In this document: piece after piece, positions 1-7,702 of the stretch
Numbering within the stretch: position 1 is the stretch's first letter
Layout: each line of letters starts with the position of its first letter
From: Burkholderiales bacterium
Lineage (GTDB): Bacteria; Pseudomonadota; Gammaproteobacteria; Burkholderiales; Casimicrobiaceae
Direction of reading: 5' to 3'
DNA length: 11,939 nt
NCBI GenBank assembly: GCA_031275075.1
Contig: JAISPI010000110.1
Location: 1-11,939, forward strand
Position numbers and translations under genes: made by a program
Notes under the pieces: model-generated
The model's input: only the letters and a program-made list of their open reading frames with translations
What the model was told of the DNA's origin: nothing
The model's database searches: none

Positions 1-131
1 CGGAATTCGTTGTTACGCACCCGCAAGCTGTAGCGCGGCAGACCGGCATAGACGGCATCGGCGCCGTAAGCGATGGCGTAGCGCAGGCTTTTTAGCGAAC
101 CGGCGGGGGAGAGGAGTTCGGGGCGTTTCAT
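1..131 (-). CDS. trhP: tRNA hydroxylation protein TrhP (YegQ), peptidase U32 family, 5' part only
   Basis: The reverse strand from the ATG at 131 encodes 43 residues beginning MKRPELLSPAGSLKSLRYAI and continuing through GADAVYAG and PRYSLRVRNNEF. This is the highly conserved N-terminus of the YegQ/TrhP branch of the U32 'peptidase' family. In E. coli, YegQ (TrhP) takes part in prephenate-dependent formation of 5-hydroxyuridine at the tRNA wobble position U34; it is not thought to act as a protease in the cell. The rest of the gene runs off the left edge, so the conserved cysteines and C-terminal domains cannot be checked. No strong Shine-Dalgarno precedes the ATG. The gene is divergent from the dienelactone-hydrolase-like gene, with only 86 bases between the two starts. 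The family call is firm; function is by homology. Confidence 0.88.
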   Translation of the reverse strand, partial: MKRPELLSPAGSLKSLRYAIAYGADAVYAGLPRYSLRVRNNEF

Positions 132-151
132 ATCAGGGATCAGGAAGGTCT

Positions 152-157
152 TATAAT
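152..157 (+). promoter_or_regulatory. Possible -10 box upstream of the dienelactone-hydrolase-like gene
   Basis: A perfect TATAAT lies in the 86-base divergent gap, about 60 bases before the ATG at 218. No good -35 hexamer stands 16-18 bases upstream; the nearest weak one is TTTCAT at 126-131, 20 bases away and overlapping the trhP start. The overlapping reverse-strand TATAAG could serve trhP instead. This is the only recognisable promoter-like box for the six-gene plus-strand run, but it is weak evidence. Confidence 0.3.
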
Positions 158-217
158 GATGGCAGGTTTTCCGTACGTATGTTTTAGTTTACAACCAGAC
201 TTTGACAGGAGGTAGCA

Positions 218-1117
218 ATGAGCACGGAACGGGATTGGAACGAGACCATGAAGTCGGAATGGGACAGCCTGATGCCGGCGGGCGATACGTCGCGGCGGGG
301 TTTTGTTGTCGGCACATTGGCGGCGGGGTTTGCGCTGGCGGTGCAGCCGGTGATGGCGCAGACGGCGATCACGACCAGCACGGACGGCTTGGAAGCGTCG
401 GATGTCAAGATTCCGGCTCAGGGCGGCGACATGCCGGCTTATCGGGCACGACCGGTGAAAGGAAAAAACTGGCCGACGATCCTGGTGGTGCAGGAGATTT
501 TCGGCGTGCACGAATACATCAAGGATGTTTGCCGGCGGTTGGCCAAGCAGGGCTATATGGCGATTGCGCCGGAGCTTTTCGCGCGTTACGGTGATCCGCG
601 TCAGTACAGCGAAGTACAACAGTTGTTGCGTGAACTGGTGTCGAAAATTCCCGATGGTGAAGTGCTTGCCGATCTCGACGCTTGTGTGGCGTGGGCGCAG
701 CAACAGGGAGGTGACACCGCGCGGCTAGGGATTACCGGTTTTTGCTGGGGCGGACGCATTACTTGGTTGTATTGTGCACACCAGCCGAAAGTCAAGGCGG
801 GCGTGGCGTGGTATGGCCGTTTGGAAGGTGAAAAAACAGAGCTGACACCGCAACATCCGATTGATGTCGTCGGCGAATTGAAGGCGCCGGTGTTGGGGCT
901 GTACGGCGGCGCCGATGCGGGTATTCCGCAAGAGAGTGTCGAAAGAATGCGTCAAGCGCTGGCGGCGGGCAGTGCCGCCGCCAAGGCTTCCGAGTTCAAA
1001 GTTTATAAAGATGCGCCGCATGCGTTCCATGCTGATCACCGACCCAGTTTCCGGCGTGAGGAAGCAACCGACGGTTGGAAGCGTATGCGGGAGTGGTTCA
1101 AGAAGAAAGGTGTTTGA
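218..1117 (+). CDS. Tat-exported dienelactone hydrolase family protein
   Basis: The product is a 299-residue alpha/beta hydrolase of the dienelactone hydrolase (carboxymethylenebutenolidase) family. Residues 25-47 form a twin-arginine signal: SRRGF with Arg26-Arg27, a hydrophobic stretch, then VMA before Gln48. The enzyme should therefore be folded in the cytoplasm and exported to the periplasm. The catalytic residues are visible: the nucleophile Cys176 in GFCWGG, Asp233 in GGADAGIP and His268 in DAPHAFH, with the family's conserved Glu93 in QEIFGVH. The start is clear, with AGGAGGT at 207-213 four bases before the ATG. Family members hydrolyse lactone or ester bonds, classically in chlorocatechol degradation, but no degradation cluster is present, so the substrate is unknown. 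The next gene, tsaD, starts 15 bases after the stop. Confidence 0.9.
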   Translation: MSTERDWNETMKSEWDSLMPAGDTSRRGFVVGTLAAGFALAVQPVMAQTAITTSTDGLEASDVKIPAQGGDMPAYRARPVKGKNWPTILVVQEIFGVHEYIKDVCRRLAKQGYMAIAPELFARYGDPRQYSEVQQLLRELVSKIPDGEVLADLDACVAWAQQQGGDTARLGITGFCWGGRITWLYCAHQPKVKAGVAWYGRLEGEKTELTPQHPIDVVGELKAPVLGLYGGADAGIPQESVERMRQALAAGSAAAKASEFKVYKDAPHAFHADHRPSFRREEATDGWKRMREWFKKKGV

Positions 1118-1132
1118 GAAAGAAGAATTCGG

Positions 1133-2167
1133 GTGCAAGTTCTCGGCATCGAAACGTCGTGTGACGAAACCGGCATTGCGCTCTACGATACCGAGCGCGG
1201 TTTGCGTGCGCATGCGCTGCATTCGCAGGTTGCACTGCATGCGGCCTACGGCGGCGTGGTTCCGGAGTTGGCGTCGCGCGACCATGTGCGACGTATCATT
1301 CCGCTGATTGAGGCGGTGATGCGTGAGGCGGAAACAACGCTGGATGCGGTGGACGGCGTGGCGTATACGCAGGGGCCGGGGCTTGCCGGCGCGTTGCTGG
1401 TCGGCGCCAGTGTGGCGAGCGCGTTGGCGCTGGCGCTCAACAAGCCATTGATCGGTGTGCATCATTTGGAAGGACATTTGTTATCGCCGTTGCTTTCCGC
1501 GGACAAACCGGCGTTTCCGTTTGTTGCGCTGTTGGTGTCGGGTGGGCACAGCCAGTTGTTTTTTGTTCGAGGTGTCGGGCAGTACGAATTGCTCGGCGAT
1601 ACCTTCGATGATGCGGCCGGTGAAGCCTTCGATAAAGCGGCACAACTGCTTGGTTTACCGTATCCGGGGGGGCCTGCGTTGGCGCAGTTGGCTCGTCAGG
1701 GACGCGCCGGAGTCGTGCGTTTGCCGCGTCCGTTGATCGACGCGCCGCATCTTCATTTCAGTTTTTCGGGATTGAAAACGGCAGTGCTGACGTTGGTGCG
1801 GAAATTACAACACGAAGGGCGTTTCGACGATCAGACACGCGCGGATGTGGCGCTGGAGTTTGAAGCGGCGGTGGTTGATGTTCTCGCTGCCAAGGCGTTT
1901 GCAGCATTGCGACAGACGCAAAACCGGCAATTGGTGGTGGCTGGCGGTGTCGGCGCGAACCAATCGTTGCGGTCGCGTTTTGCCGGAGAGGCTGTTGCGC
2001 TGGGTGTCCGTGTTTATTTTCCGGAGATGGCGTTTTGCACCGATAATGGCGCAATGATCGCGCTGGTCGGCGCATTAAGAATGGCGGACGGCGTGCGCGA
2101 TTATACATTTCAGGTGAAGCCGCGCTGGCCGTTGATGGAGTTAGAGGCGGTTGAAAGAGCTGCGTGA
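1133..2167 (+). CDS. tsaD: tRNA N6-adenosine threonylcarbamoyltransferase TsaD
   Basis: TsaD transfers the threonylcarbamoyl group from threonylcarbamoyl-AMP to A37 of ANN-decoding tRNAs, working with TsaB and TsaE in the cytoplasm. The 344-residue product has the usual length and all hallmarks: the N-terminal GIETSCDETG, the metal-binding HHLEGH with His111 and His115, VSGGHSQL, the DDAAGEAFDK segment, FSFSGLKTAV, VAGGVGAN, and CTDNGAM with the metal ligand Asp304. The start is a GTG; MQVLGIETSCDE fits the family N-terminus exactly, and only a weak AAGAAG lies upstream. It sits between the dienelactone-hydrolase-like gene and nadE, and its stop lies just before the nadE start. The gene is normally essential. 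Nothing is unusual. Confidence 0.97.
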   Translation: MQVLGIETSCDETGIALYDTERGLRAHALHSQVALHAAYGGVVPELASRDHVRRIIPLIEAVMREAETTLDAVDGVAYTQGPGLAGALLVGASVASALALALNKPLIGVHHLEGHLLSPLLSADKPAFPFVALLVSGGHSQLFFVRGVGQYELLGDTFDDAAGEAFDKAAQLLGLPYPGGPALAQLARQGRAGVVRLPRPLIDAPHLHFSFSGLKTAVLTLVRKLQHEGRFDDQTRADVALEFEAAVVDVLAAKAFAALRQTQNRQLVVAGGVGANQSLRSRFAGEAVALGVRVYFPEMAFCTDNGAMIALVGALRMADGVRDYTFQVKPRWPLMELEAVERAA

Positions 2168-2181
2168 ACAAGGAAAAAACG

Positions 2182-3873
2182 ATGCAAGTTGCAGTGGCAC
2201 AACTCAATCTGACCGTCGGCGCACTTAATGCCAATGCGCGCCGTTTGTTGGAAGCGCATCAATCGGCGTGCCGCGCCGGCGCGAGGGTGACGCTGACACC
2301 GGAGTTGTCACTGACCGGTTTTCCGCCACAGGATTTGTTATTGCGCCGAGCGTTTCTTGATGATTGCGCGCAACACTTGCAGGCGTTGGCGGCGCAAGTC
2401 GATCAAGGCGTTTTGCTGGTGGGTTTTCCAGAATACGATGGAACGCAGTGCTATAACGCTGTGGCGTTGTTGCGCCGAGGTAAAGTGCGGCAAATTTACC
2501 GCAAACAGATTTTACGCGTGGACGAGAAGCGTTATTTCAAGAAAGGCGACACCGCTGTGCCGGGCGTTTTTGAGGAAAGCGGCACACGTTTTGCGATACT
2601 GTGTGGCGACGATCTCGTTAAGCCGGGGCCGGGCAAAGCGGCATTGGCGGCAGACGCTCAGTGCGGACTGGTTGCCGACGCACGCGCTTACCAAGTCGAT
2701 GATGAGACTGCTTATCCGGCTTGGTTATCGGCGCGAGCGAAAACGCTGGGCTTACCGTTGATTGTTGCGCAACATGTGGGCGGTCAGGATACGCAAGTGT
2801 TTATGGGTGCATCAATGGCGGTCAATTCGACGGGCGTTTGTGCGCAACGGTGGCCAGCCTGGCATGAGGCGTTGGCGTTGGCGCAGATCAAGCGCGGTGA
2901 ACCGGATGTACGCGGCAACCAAACGCAAGAGCCGAGCGAGCATCACGTTTATCAGGCGTTGGTGACGGCGTTGCGCGATTACATTCAGAAAAACGGTTTT
3001 CCCGGTATCGTGATGGGGCTGTCGGGTGGTGTCGATTCGGCGCTGGCATTGGCGCTGGCTGTCGATGCGTTAGGTTCTCATCGCGTACAGACATTCATGC
3101 TGCCGTCGCCCTACACCAGCGCGATGAGCTTGGCCGATGCCGAGACGATGGCGCGGGAACTGGGTGTGGCGCATCACAATATCGCGTTGGCGCCGTTGAT
3201 GAACGCGGTGACGAAAACACTGAGGCCGTGGCTTAACGACGCACCTGAAGCATTGACGGCGCAAAACGTTCAGGCGCGGTTGCGGGCGTTGCTGCTGATG
3301 GGGTTATCGAATCAGCACAACTGGTTGTTGCTGGCGACCGGCAACAAATCGGAAGCGGCCGTTGGTTATTCGACGTTGTACGGAGATATGGCGGGTGGTT
3401 TTGCACCATTGAAAGATGTGACCAAAGGTTGGGTTTACCGATTGGCGCGTTACCGCAATACGCTGGGCAGGATTATTCCTGAACGGATTTTGACGCGGGC
3501 ACCGAGCGCCGAACTGGCGTATGGACAAACTGACCAAGATTCATTGCCTCCCTATGAAACACTTGATGCGATCATCGAAGGCTATGTTGAACAAGGTGAG
3601 GATGCGGCGGTGCTGCTGGAACAGGGCGTCTCAAGGAAACATCTCAAAGAAACGTTGCAGCTTTTAGCGGTGAACGAATACAAACGGCGGCAGGCGGTGC
3701 CGGGGCCGTGTATTACGGCGCGCGCTTTTGACAACGATTGGCGTTATCCAATGACTTCAAAATGGCGTGAGTCTTTGGAAAAATCAGGGAAGAGCCGGAA
3801 GGACGGCAAAATGGCAAAGAATGCCGAAGCGAAAGATGCTGAAGTAAAAAAACGGAAGAAGGAGAAATCATGA
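2182..3873 (+). CDS. nadE: Glutamine-dependent NAD(+) synthetase NadE
   Basis: The enzyme makes NAD from deamido-NAD, ATP and ammonia drawn from glutamine. From the ATG at 2182 it has 563 residues. The start is chosen because AAGGA at 2170-2174 stands seven bases upstream; a GTG at 2164 overlapping the tsaD stop (GTGA) is the alternative. The N-terminal nitrilase-like glutaminase domain (about 1-245) keeps the Glu41-Lys108-Cys141 triad, but the surroundings are unusual: CGDDL follows the Cys instead of the usual CEDIW, and the loop after Lys108 is shortened. The synthetase domain (about 255-530) has the ATP loop SGGVDS at 281-286, ATGNKSE, STLYGDMAGG and DSLPPYE. The last 33 residues form a Lys/Arg-rich tail beyond the usual end. 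The stop overlaps the glnB start by four bases. Confidence 0.95.
   Translation: MQVAVAQLNLTVGALNANARRLLEAHQSACRAGARVTLTPELSLTGFPPQDLLLRRAFLDDCAQHLQALAAQVDQGVLLVGFPEYDGTQCYNAVALLRRGKVRQIYRKQILRVDEKRYFKKGDTAVPGVFEESGTRFAILCGDDLVKPGPGKAALAADAQCGLVADARAYQVDDETAYPAWLSARAKTLGLPLIVAQHVGGQDTQVFMGASMAVNSTGVCAQRWPAWHEALALAQIKRGEPDVRGNQTQEPSEHHVYQALVTALRDYIQKNGFPGIVMGLSGGVDSALALALAVDALGSHRVQTFMLPSPYTSAMSLADAETMARELGVAHHNIALAPLMNAVTKTLRPWLNDAPEALTAQNVQARLRALLLMGLSNQHNWLLLATGNKSEAAVGYSTLYGDMAGGFAPLKDVTKGWVYRLARYRNTLGRIIPERILTRAPSAELAYGQTDQDSLPPYETLDAIIEGYVEQGEDAAVLLEQGVSRKHLKETLQLLAVNEYKRRQAVPGPCITARAFDNDWRYPMTSKWRESLEKSGKSRKDGKMAKNAEAKDAEVKKRKKEKS
3859..3864 (+). promoter_or_regulatory. Strong ribosome binding site of glnB, inside the nadE coding sequence
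   Basis: AAGGAG stands five bases before the glnB ATG at 3870 and lies within the codons for the lysine-rich NadE tail. Together with the ATGA stop/start overlap it points to coupled but independently primed translation of glnB. Confidence 0.75.
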
Positions 3874-4208
3874 AGCGTATCGAGGCCATCATCAAACCGT
3901 TCAAGCTCGACGAAGTGCGTGAAGCGTTGTCGGAGTTGGGCGCATCGGGCATGACCGTTACCGAGGTCAAAGGATTTGGCCGTCAAAAAGGACATACTGA
4001 ACTGTATCGGGGAGCGGAGTACGCGATTGATTTTTTGCCAAAGATCAAAGTCGAAGTGGTGCTTTCCGAGGCACTGGTCGAACGGGCGATCGAGGCAATC
4101 GTTCGTGTGGCGCGTACCGGAAAGATCGGCGATGGTAAAATTTTTGTCATGCCGGTGGAGCAGGTAGTCCGCATTCGTACCGGTGAAGAAGGTGAAGCTG
4201 CGCTTTGA
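3870..4208 (+). CDS. glnB: Nitrogen regulatory protein PII (GlnB)
   Basis: This is a 112-residue PII signal protein, a trimer that senses 2-oxoglutarate, ATP/ADP and, through uridylylation, glutamine; it controls NtrB and the GlnE adenylyltransferase. The sequence shows MKRIEAIIKPFKLDEVREAL, the T-loop GHTELYRGAEY with the uridylylation target Tyr51, the DFLPK segment, and the B-loop and C-terminal part RTGKIGDGKIFV and RIRTGE. Length and motifs are standard. I call it GlnB rather than GlnK because it lies downstream of nadE rather than next to an amtB gene, but sequence alone does not separate the two paralogues. It overlaps nadE by four bases (ATGA) and has its own strong ribosome binding site, so it is probably made from the same transcript. 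Confidence 0.93.
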   Translation: MKRIEAIIKPFKLDEVREALSELGASGMTVTEVKGFGRQKGHTELYRGAEYAIDFLPKIKVEVVLSEALVERAIEAIVRVARTGKIGDGKIFVMPVEQVVRIRTGEEGEAAL

Positions 4209-4265
4209 TAAGGGTTTGTTTGAAGCGGAAAAGCTGATTTATTGCATTTATTGAAAGGGATGAAG

Positions 4266-4709
4266 ATGAACGCATTTTTCAAAGAGTTTAGGGAGTTTGC
4301 AGTAAAAGGCAGTGTTATTGATCTGGCGGTTGGGGTGATCATCGGCGCCGCATTTGGAAAAATCGTTGATTCGCTGGTGAAAGATTTAATGATGCCGATC
4401 ATCAGCCGTTTTTTAGGCGGTCTCGACTTTACAAACTGGTTCTTCGTTCTCGGGAAAGTTCCCGAAAGCTACGATGGGCCGGTAACGTATGAGGCGTTGA
4501 CCAAAGCGGGTGTCCCGCTGTTTGCTTACGGTAATTTCATCACGATTCTGATCAACTTCATCATTCTGGCGGCCATTATTTTTCTGATGGTACGACAGGT
4601 CAACCGGTTAAAGAGAGAAATGTTGCCCGCTGCGCCTGCCGAGCCGCCGCCGACGCCGGAAGAAATATTGCTGTTGAGGGAAATACGCGATTCAATGAAG
4701 AAAGTTTGA
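4266..4709 (+). CDS. mscL: Large-conductance mechanosensitive channel MscL
   Basis: MscL is a homopentameric inner-membrane pore that opens under membrane tension and releases solutes during hypo-osmotic shock. The 147-residue product starts MNAFFKEFREFAVKGSVIDL, the typical amphipathic N-terminal helix. TM1 runs over about residues 15-45, including AVGVIIGAAFGKIV, a periplasmic loop follows, TM2 covers about 87-112 (FITILINFIILAAIIFLMV), then a proline-rich linker and a short C-terminal helix EEILLLREIRDSMKK. The ATG at 4266 is preferred because AAGGGA at 4255-4260 is well spaced from it; an in-frame ATG at 4260 lies too close to that site and a TTG at 4242 is unsupported. A 57-base gap separates it from glnB, and fpr follows after seven bases. 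Confidence 0.95.
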   Translation: MNAFFKEFREFAVKGSVIDLAVGVIIGAAFGKIVDSLVKDLMMPIISRFLGGLDFTNWFFVLGKVPESYDGPVTYEALTKAGVPLFAYGNFITILINFIILAAIIFLMVRQVNRLKREMLPAAPAEPPPTPEEILLLREIRDSMKKV

Positions 4710-4716
4710 AGACAAA

Positions 4717-5490
4717 GTGACTGACGTTTCGCATTGGAGAAAAGCCCGTGTGGCCGGCCATTTCTTGTGGGCGGAGCGGCTTTTCTCGTTGCAGGTTGAT
4801 GCGCCGGAGATTCGTTTTGCTGCCGGTCAGTTTGCTTCGTTGGCGTTGCCGTCGCCGGAAGGTAGCGCCGAACCGATGGTGTCGCGGCCCTACTCGTTCG
4901 TCAATGCGCCGGATACCGCGCCACACGAATTTCTCATTGTCGAATTGCCCCAAGGAACATTGTCGTCGCGTTTAGCGCGATTGCGTGAAGGTGACGACAT
5001 CTGGATCGGTAACGCTTACGGTTTTTTCGTATGCGATGAAGTGCCGGCAGCGCCGGTGTTGTGGATGATGGCGACTGGTACGGGTGTTGCACCATTTCTG
5101 TCGATGCTGCGTACCAGTGAACTGTGGCAGAAGTTCGGACACGTTGTGCTTGTGCACAGCGTGCGGTGGGCGGAAGAACGGGTGTATCCGAACGTGATTG
5201 AAGCGGTGCAGCGGGAACACGGCGCCCGTTTTTCGTATGCGCCTTTCGTCAGCCGTGAGACAGCAAACTATAAAAACCACCTGTGTTTCCCGGGGCGAAT
5301 CACCGCGGCGCTTGTCAGCGGTCAATTAGAAAAAGCGGTAGGCCACGCGATCGACAAAGAAACGGCGCAGGTGATGTTGTGCGGCAATCCGGCGATGGTC
5401 GAGGAAGTGCAGCGTTTACTCGGTGAGCGCGGCATGCGCCGTCATCGCAAACGCGCGCCGGGGCAAATCACGACCGAAGCGTATTGGTAA
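4717..5490 (+). CDS. fpr: Ferredoxin--NADP(+) reductase (Fpr type)
   Basis: This 257-residue FAD enzyme moves electrons between NADPH and ferredoxin or flavodoxin in the cytoplasm. The FAD-binding half carries RPYS (57-60) and the GTLSSRL segment (80-86). The NADP-binding half carries ATGTGVAPF (119-127), LVHSVR and CGNPAM (from Cys222), and the protein ends in Tyr-Trp, as E. coli Fpr does; the C-terminal aromatic residue stacks on the flavin. The start is a GTG seven bases after the mscL stop with only a weak purine stretch before it, but MTDVSHWRKARV fits the family N-terminus. Fpr enzymes usually serve oxidative-stress defence, iron-sulfur assembly or biosynthetic ferredoxins; no ferredoxin gene lies alongside. 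It is the last gene of the plus-strand run and converges on the sulfatase gene. Confidence 0.93.
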   Translation: MTDVSHWRKARVAGHFLWAERLFSLQVDAPEIRFAAGQFASLALPSPEGSAEPMVSRPYSFVNAPDTAPHEFLIVELPQGTLSSRLARLREGDDIWIGNAYGFFVCDEVPAAPVLWMMATGTGVAPFLSMLRTSELWQKFGHVVLVHSVRWAEERVYPNVIEAVQREHGARFSYAPFVSRETANYKNHLCFPGRITAALVSGQLEKAVGHAIDKETAQVMLCGNPAMVEEVQRLLGERGMRRHRKRAPGQITTEAYW

Positions 5491-5501
5491 GTGTGACCCA
5501 A

Positions 5502-5520
5502 ACCTAAAATTTTTTCAGGT
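5502..5520. terminator. Short AT-rich palindrome at the only convergent gene junction
   Basis: The 30-base gap between the ends of fpr and the sulfatase gene holds an imperfect palindrome: arms ACCT and AGGT flank an A-run next to a T-run, with one mismatch. It reaches the sulfatase stop codon. It could act as a weak bidirectional terminator, but the stem is short and mostly A-T. No better terminator is visible there. Confidence 0.25.
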
Positions 5521-7640
5521 CAATCCTTTACATCCGGAGCGACAATAGGGAAGTTGGTCGGGAATGGAGGGGCCAGTAAAGAAAATAACTCCTCCGCTTT
5601 GGCAGCATTGCCGCTTACTACCCGGCATAACACTTGTTGCCCCGTGTGCTCTGTACCACAAACCTGAGCGTAGTTGACCATGCCGGTGATGAGCATAGCA
5701 AGGGTTAGGGAATTCAACTCAAGCGTGACATCAGCGTTTCGCAAATGTTCCGCGCGGTTATTGATAACACTGTTTTGCAGAAGGACGGAACTTTCTTCCC
5801 GTTTGTCGCGTTGCAGAACGATGTTCAACCCTATCGTTTTACCGTACGCTTTTTCTGCTTCCAGACGCACGCCCATGTAGTCCAACAACATCTCAGTGGG
5901 CATCGCCAGCAAGGTGTCCCAACTGGGTTCGTTGGCTTGTGCCGGTATGGCTCTGCCGTGCCGCAACTCTTGGGCGCCGGTCAGGTAGAAGTTACGCCAT
6001 GTGGCGTTCTCTGCCTGATAGCCCAATTGCTCCATGGCATTGGCGGAAATACTGCGGGCTTTGCTGTCGAAATTCTTTCTGATGTTTTCGTTATGAGCCG
6101 AGGCGACAATGATGTAATTCATCACTTCGATAAGCCACCGATACTCTCCTCGTTGGTACGCCAGCTCAGCATTTTTGAGAACGGTTCCAGGGCCGCCCAT
6201 CCAGTCAAGGTAGCGTCCGGCGCGTTCAGCCATTGGCAAGGGATTGAGGTTGACGGGATTGCCGTCGAACCAGCCAAAGTAAAACGTGTAAACACCGCGG
6301 GCATTGTGGCTCAGGCTGCCGTAATAGCCGTGCAATTCCCAAATGTTTTCTATTTCCGGCGGAAACGTTAGTCGGGCCGCAATTTCCTCTTTGTTCAGTC
6401 CGGAGTTGGCAAGCCGAAGCGTTTGGTCGTGGATAAAGCGATAACCGTCGCGCGCGGCTGCCAACGAGGCTTTGACCTCGGCATTGGTAAAGACCGGCCA
6501 ATGGTGCATGCCATACATAATGTCGCTTTTATCGCCCCACAGACGCAGTGTTTCATCCAACGCTTTGGACCACGCCAGCGCATCGCGTGTTTTTGCTCCG
6601 CGTAACGTATACACGTTATGAAGGGTTTTGTTGCAATTTTCCGCGGCAGACAAGGCTCTCAGTTCTGCAGTGTACCAGTGCATTTCTGCGGGGGCTTCGG
6701 TGTTGGGCGCCAGATAAAAATAGAAAGTCAGTCCATCGATGATTTCCGCTGTGTTTTCCCGAATTTCCCGATGGATTGCGCTGCTCCCACTGTGTGTTGC
6801 CCCCTCTTTTTTGACCACGATCTCGGTCGGCGCGATCAGCGTTACCGTACCGCCTGAAGGAGGATTAAGCCCCAGCCCGCTGCCTACATGCCCTTTTTCC
6901 GAAGCGGGAAGCGTGTTGCCGTACATATACATCGCTCTGCGTTGCATGGCATTGCCTGCGAGCACGTTTTCGGTGACAGCCGCTTCAAGAAAACCTTCCG
7001 GCGCAATGATGCGTACCTGCTTTTGCGTATACAAATCCTTCGGCATGACTCCGCGGACGCCACCGTAGTGATCGACATGGCTGTGTGAATAAATCACCGC
7101 GACAACAGGTTTTCTTTGTCCCACACCTTGGTAGTAGAGCTCCAGAGCGGCTCTTGCCGTTTCTTCCTGCGTGAGCGGGTCAATGATGATCAGGCCGGTG
7201 TTTCCTTCGATGATGGTCATGTTGCCGATATCGAGGTTACGAACCTGATAGAGCCTGTCCCTGAGTTTGAAAAGCCCGCCCTGCATGATGAGTTGCGACT
7301 GCCGCCACAAAGAGGGATGAACGGTAAACGGCGCTTCTTTATACAGATCGGTCAGGAATTCGTACTTTGAAAGATCCCACAGGATTTTTGTCCCGTCCTT
7401 GCTCGTCACGATCGGCAGAACAAGATTTTCGTACATTCCTCTTTGCGCGTTTTCCAGGTCTCGCGTCCCCGGTAGTGCTCCGCTGTCGGGCAGCCACATG
7501 TATGCTTCTTCATGCAGGATTCTGGTTATTCCTGTGGCTTCTTTAGGCTGCTCGACAGGTTGTTCGGCAGCTTGCGCGGCAACAACACCCAAACAGCCGC
7601 ATACGATTAAAATCCATCCCGCAATGATTGGCGCCTTCAT
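5520..7640 (-). CDS. Secreted alkyl sulfatase, metallo-beta-lactamase fold (SdsA1/Bds1 type)
   Basis: The 706-residue product belongs to the class III (zinc) alkylsulfatases, which hydrolyse primary alkyl sulfates such as SDS to the alcohol and sulfate. It begins with a Sec-type signal (residues 1-25, MKAPIIAGWILIV... ending AQAA). The metal site HSHVDH is at 186-191, with further ligand candidates Glu315/Glu319 in TEAPAEM, Glu334 in AAEN and His379/His380 in GMHHWPVF. A dimerisation segment includes GWFDGNPVNLNPL, and an SCP2-like C-terminal domain runs from about 580, matching the family's length and order. The ATG at 7640 is chosen because AAGGAG at 7647-7652 is six bases upstream; ATG 7643 is possible. 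It has its own promoter (7673-7702). No regulator or transporter lies beside it. It may help use or detoxify sulfated surfactants. Confidence 0.93.
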   Translation of the reverse strand: MKAPIIAGWILIVCGCLGVVAAQAAEQPVEQPKEATGITRILHEEAYMWLPDSGALPGTRDLENAQRGMYENLVLPIVTSKDGTKILWDLSKYEFLTDLYKEAPFTVHPSLWRQSQLIMQGGLFKLRDRLYQVRNLDIGNMTIIEGNTGLIIIDPLTQEETARAALELYYQGVGQRKPVVAVIYSHSHVDHYGGVRGVMPKDLYTQKQVRIIAPEGFLEAAVTENVLAGNAMQRRAMYMYGNTLPASEKGHVGSGLGLNPPSGGTVTLIAPTEIVVKKEGATHSGSSAIHREIRENTAEIIDGLTFYFYLAPNTEAPAEMHWYTAELRALSAAENCNKTLHNVYTLRGAKTRDALAWSKALDETLRLWGDKSDIMYGMHHWPVFTNAEVKASLAAARDGYRFIHDQTLRLANSGLNKEEIAARLTFPPEIENIWELHGYYGSLSHNARGVYTFYFGWFDGNPVNLNPLPMAERAGRYLDWMGGPGTVLKNAELAYQRGEYRWLIEVMNYIIVASAHNENIRKNFDSKARSISANAMEQLGYQAENATWRNFYLTGAQELRHGRAIPAQANEPSWDTLLAMPTEMLLDYMGVRLEAEKAYGKTIGLNIVLQRDKREESSVLLQNSVINNRAEHLRNADVTLELNSLTLAMLITGMVNYAQVCGTEHTGQQVLCRVVSGNAAKAEELFSLLAPPFPTNFPIVAPDVKD

Positions 7641-7672
7641 CATGCACTCCTTCAAGGGTGAGGTATCAAAAC

Positions 7673-7702
7673 ATTATAATTGGATTATTTGCGTAACGCC
7701 AA
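7673..7702 (-). promoter_or_regulatory. Sigma-70-like promoter for the alkyl sulfatase gene
   Basis: On the reverse strand TTGGCG (7702-7697), an 18-base spacer and a perfect TATAAT (7678-7673) lead into the sulfatase gene, about 33 bases before its ATG. The -35 box lies inside the last codons of nudB, so the sulfatase can be transcribed independently even though no terminator separates it from the aspS-nudB operon. Confidence 0.55.

Noticed and set aside
202..207. TTGACA resembling a -35 box
   Set aside because: It abuts the ribosome binding site of the following gene and has no -10 box before the ATG at a proper spacing; it would start transcription inside the gene.
961..983. GC-rich hairpin GGCGGC...GCCGCC in the dienelactone-hydrolase-like gene
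   Set aside because: It encodes an Ala/Gly-rich stretch in a GC-rich gene; such repeats arise from codon use and no terminator or REP copy is seen elsewhere in the window.
4450..4465. Seven-base inverted repeat TCGGGAA/TTCCCGA inside mscL
   Set aside because: It falls in well-conserved coding sequence (VLGKVPES), has a two-base loop and no T-run; most likely chance.
7641..7684. Terminator between nudB and the sulfatase gene
   Set aside because: The 44-base gap holds the promoter and ribosome binding site of the sulfatase gene but no stem-loop with a T-run.
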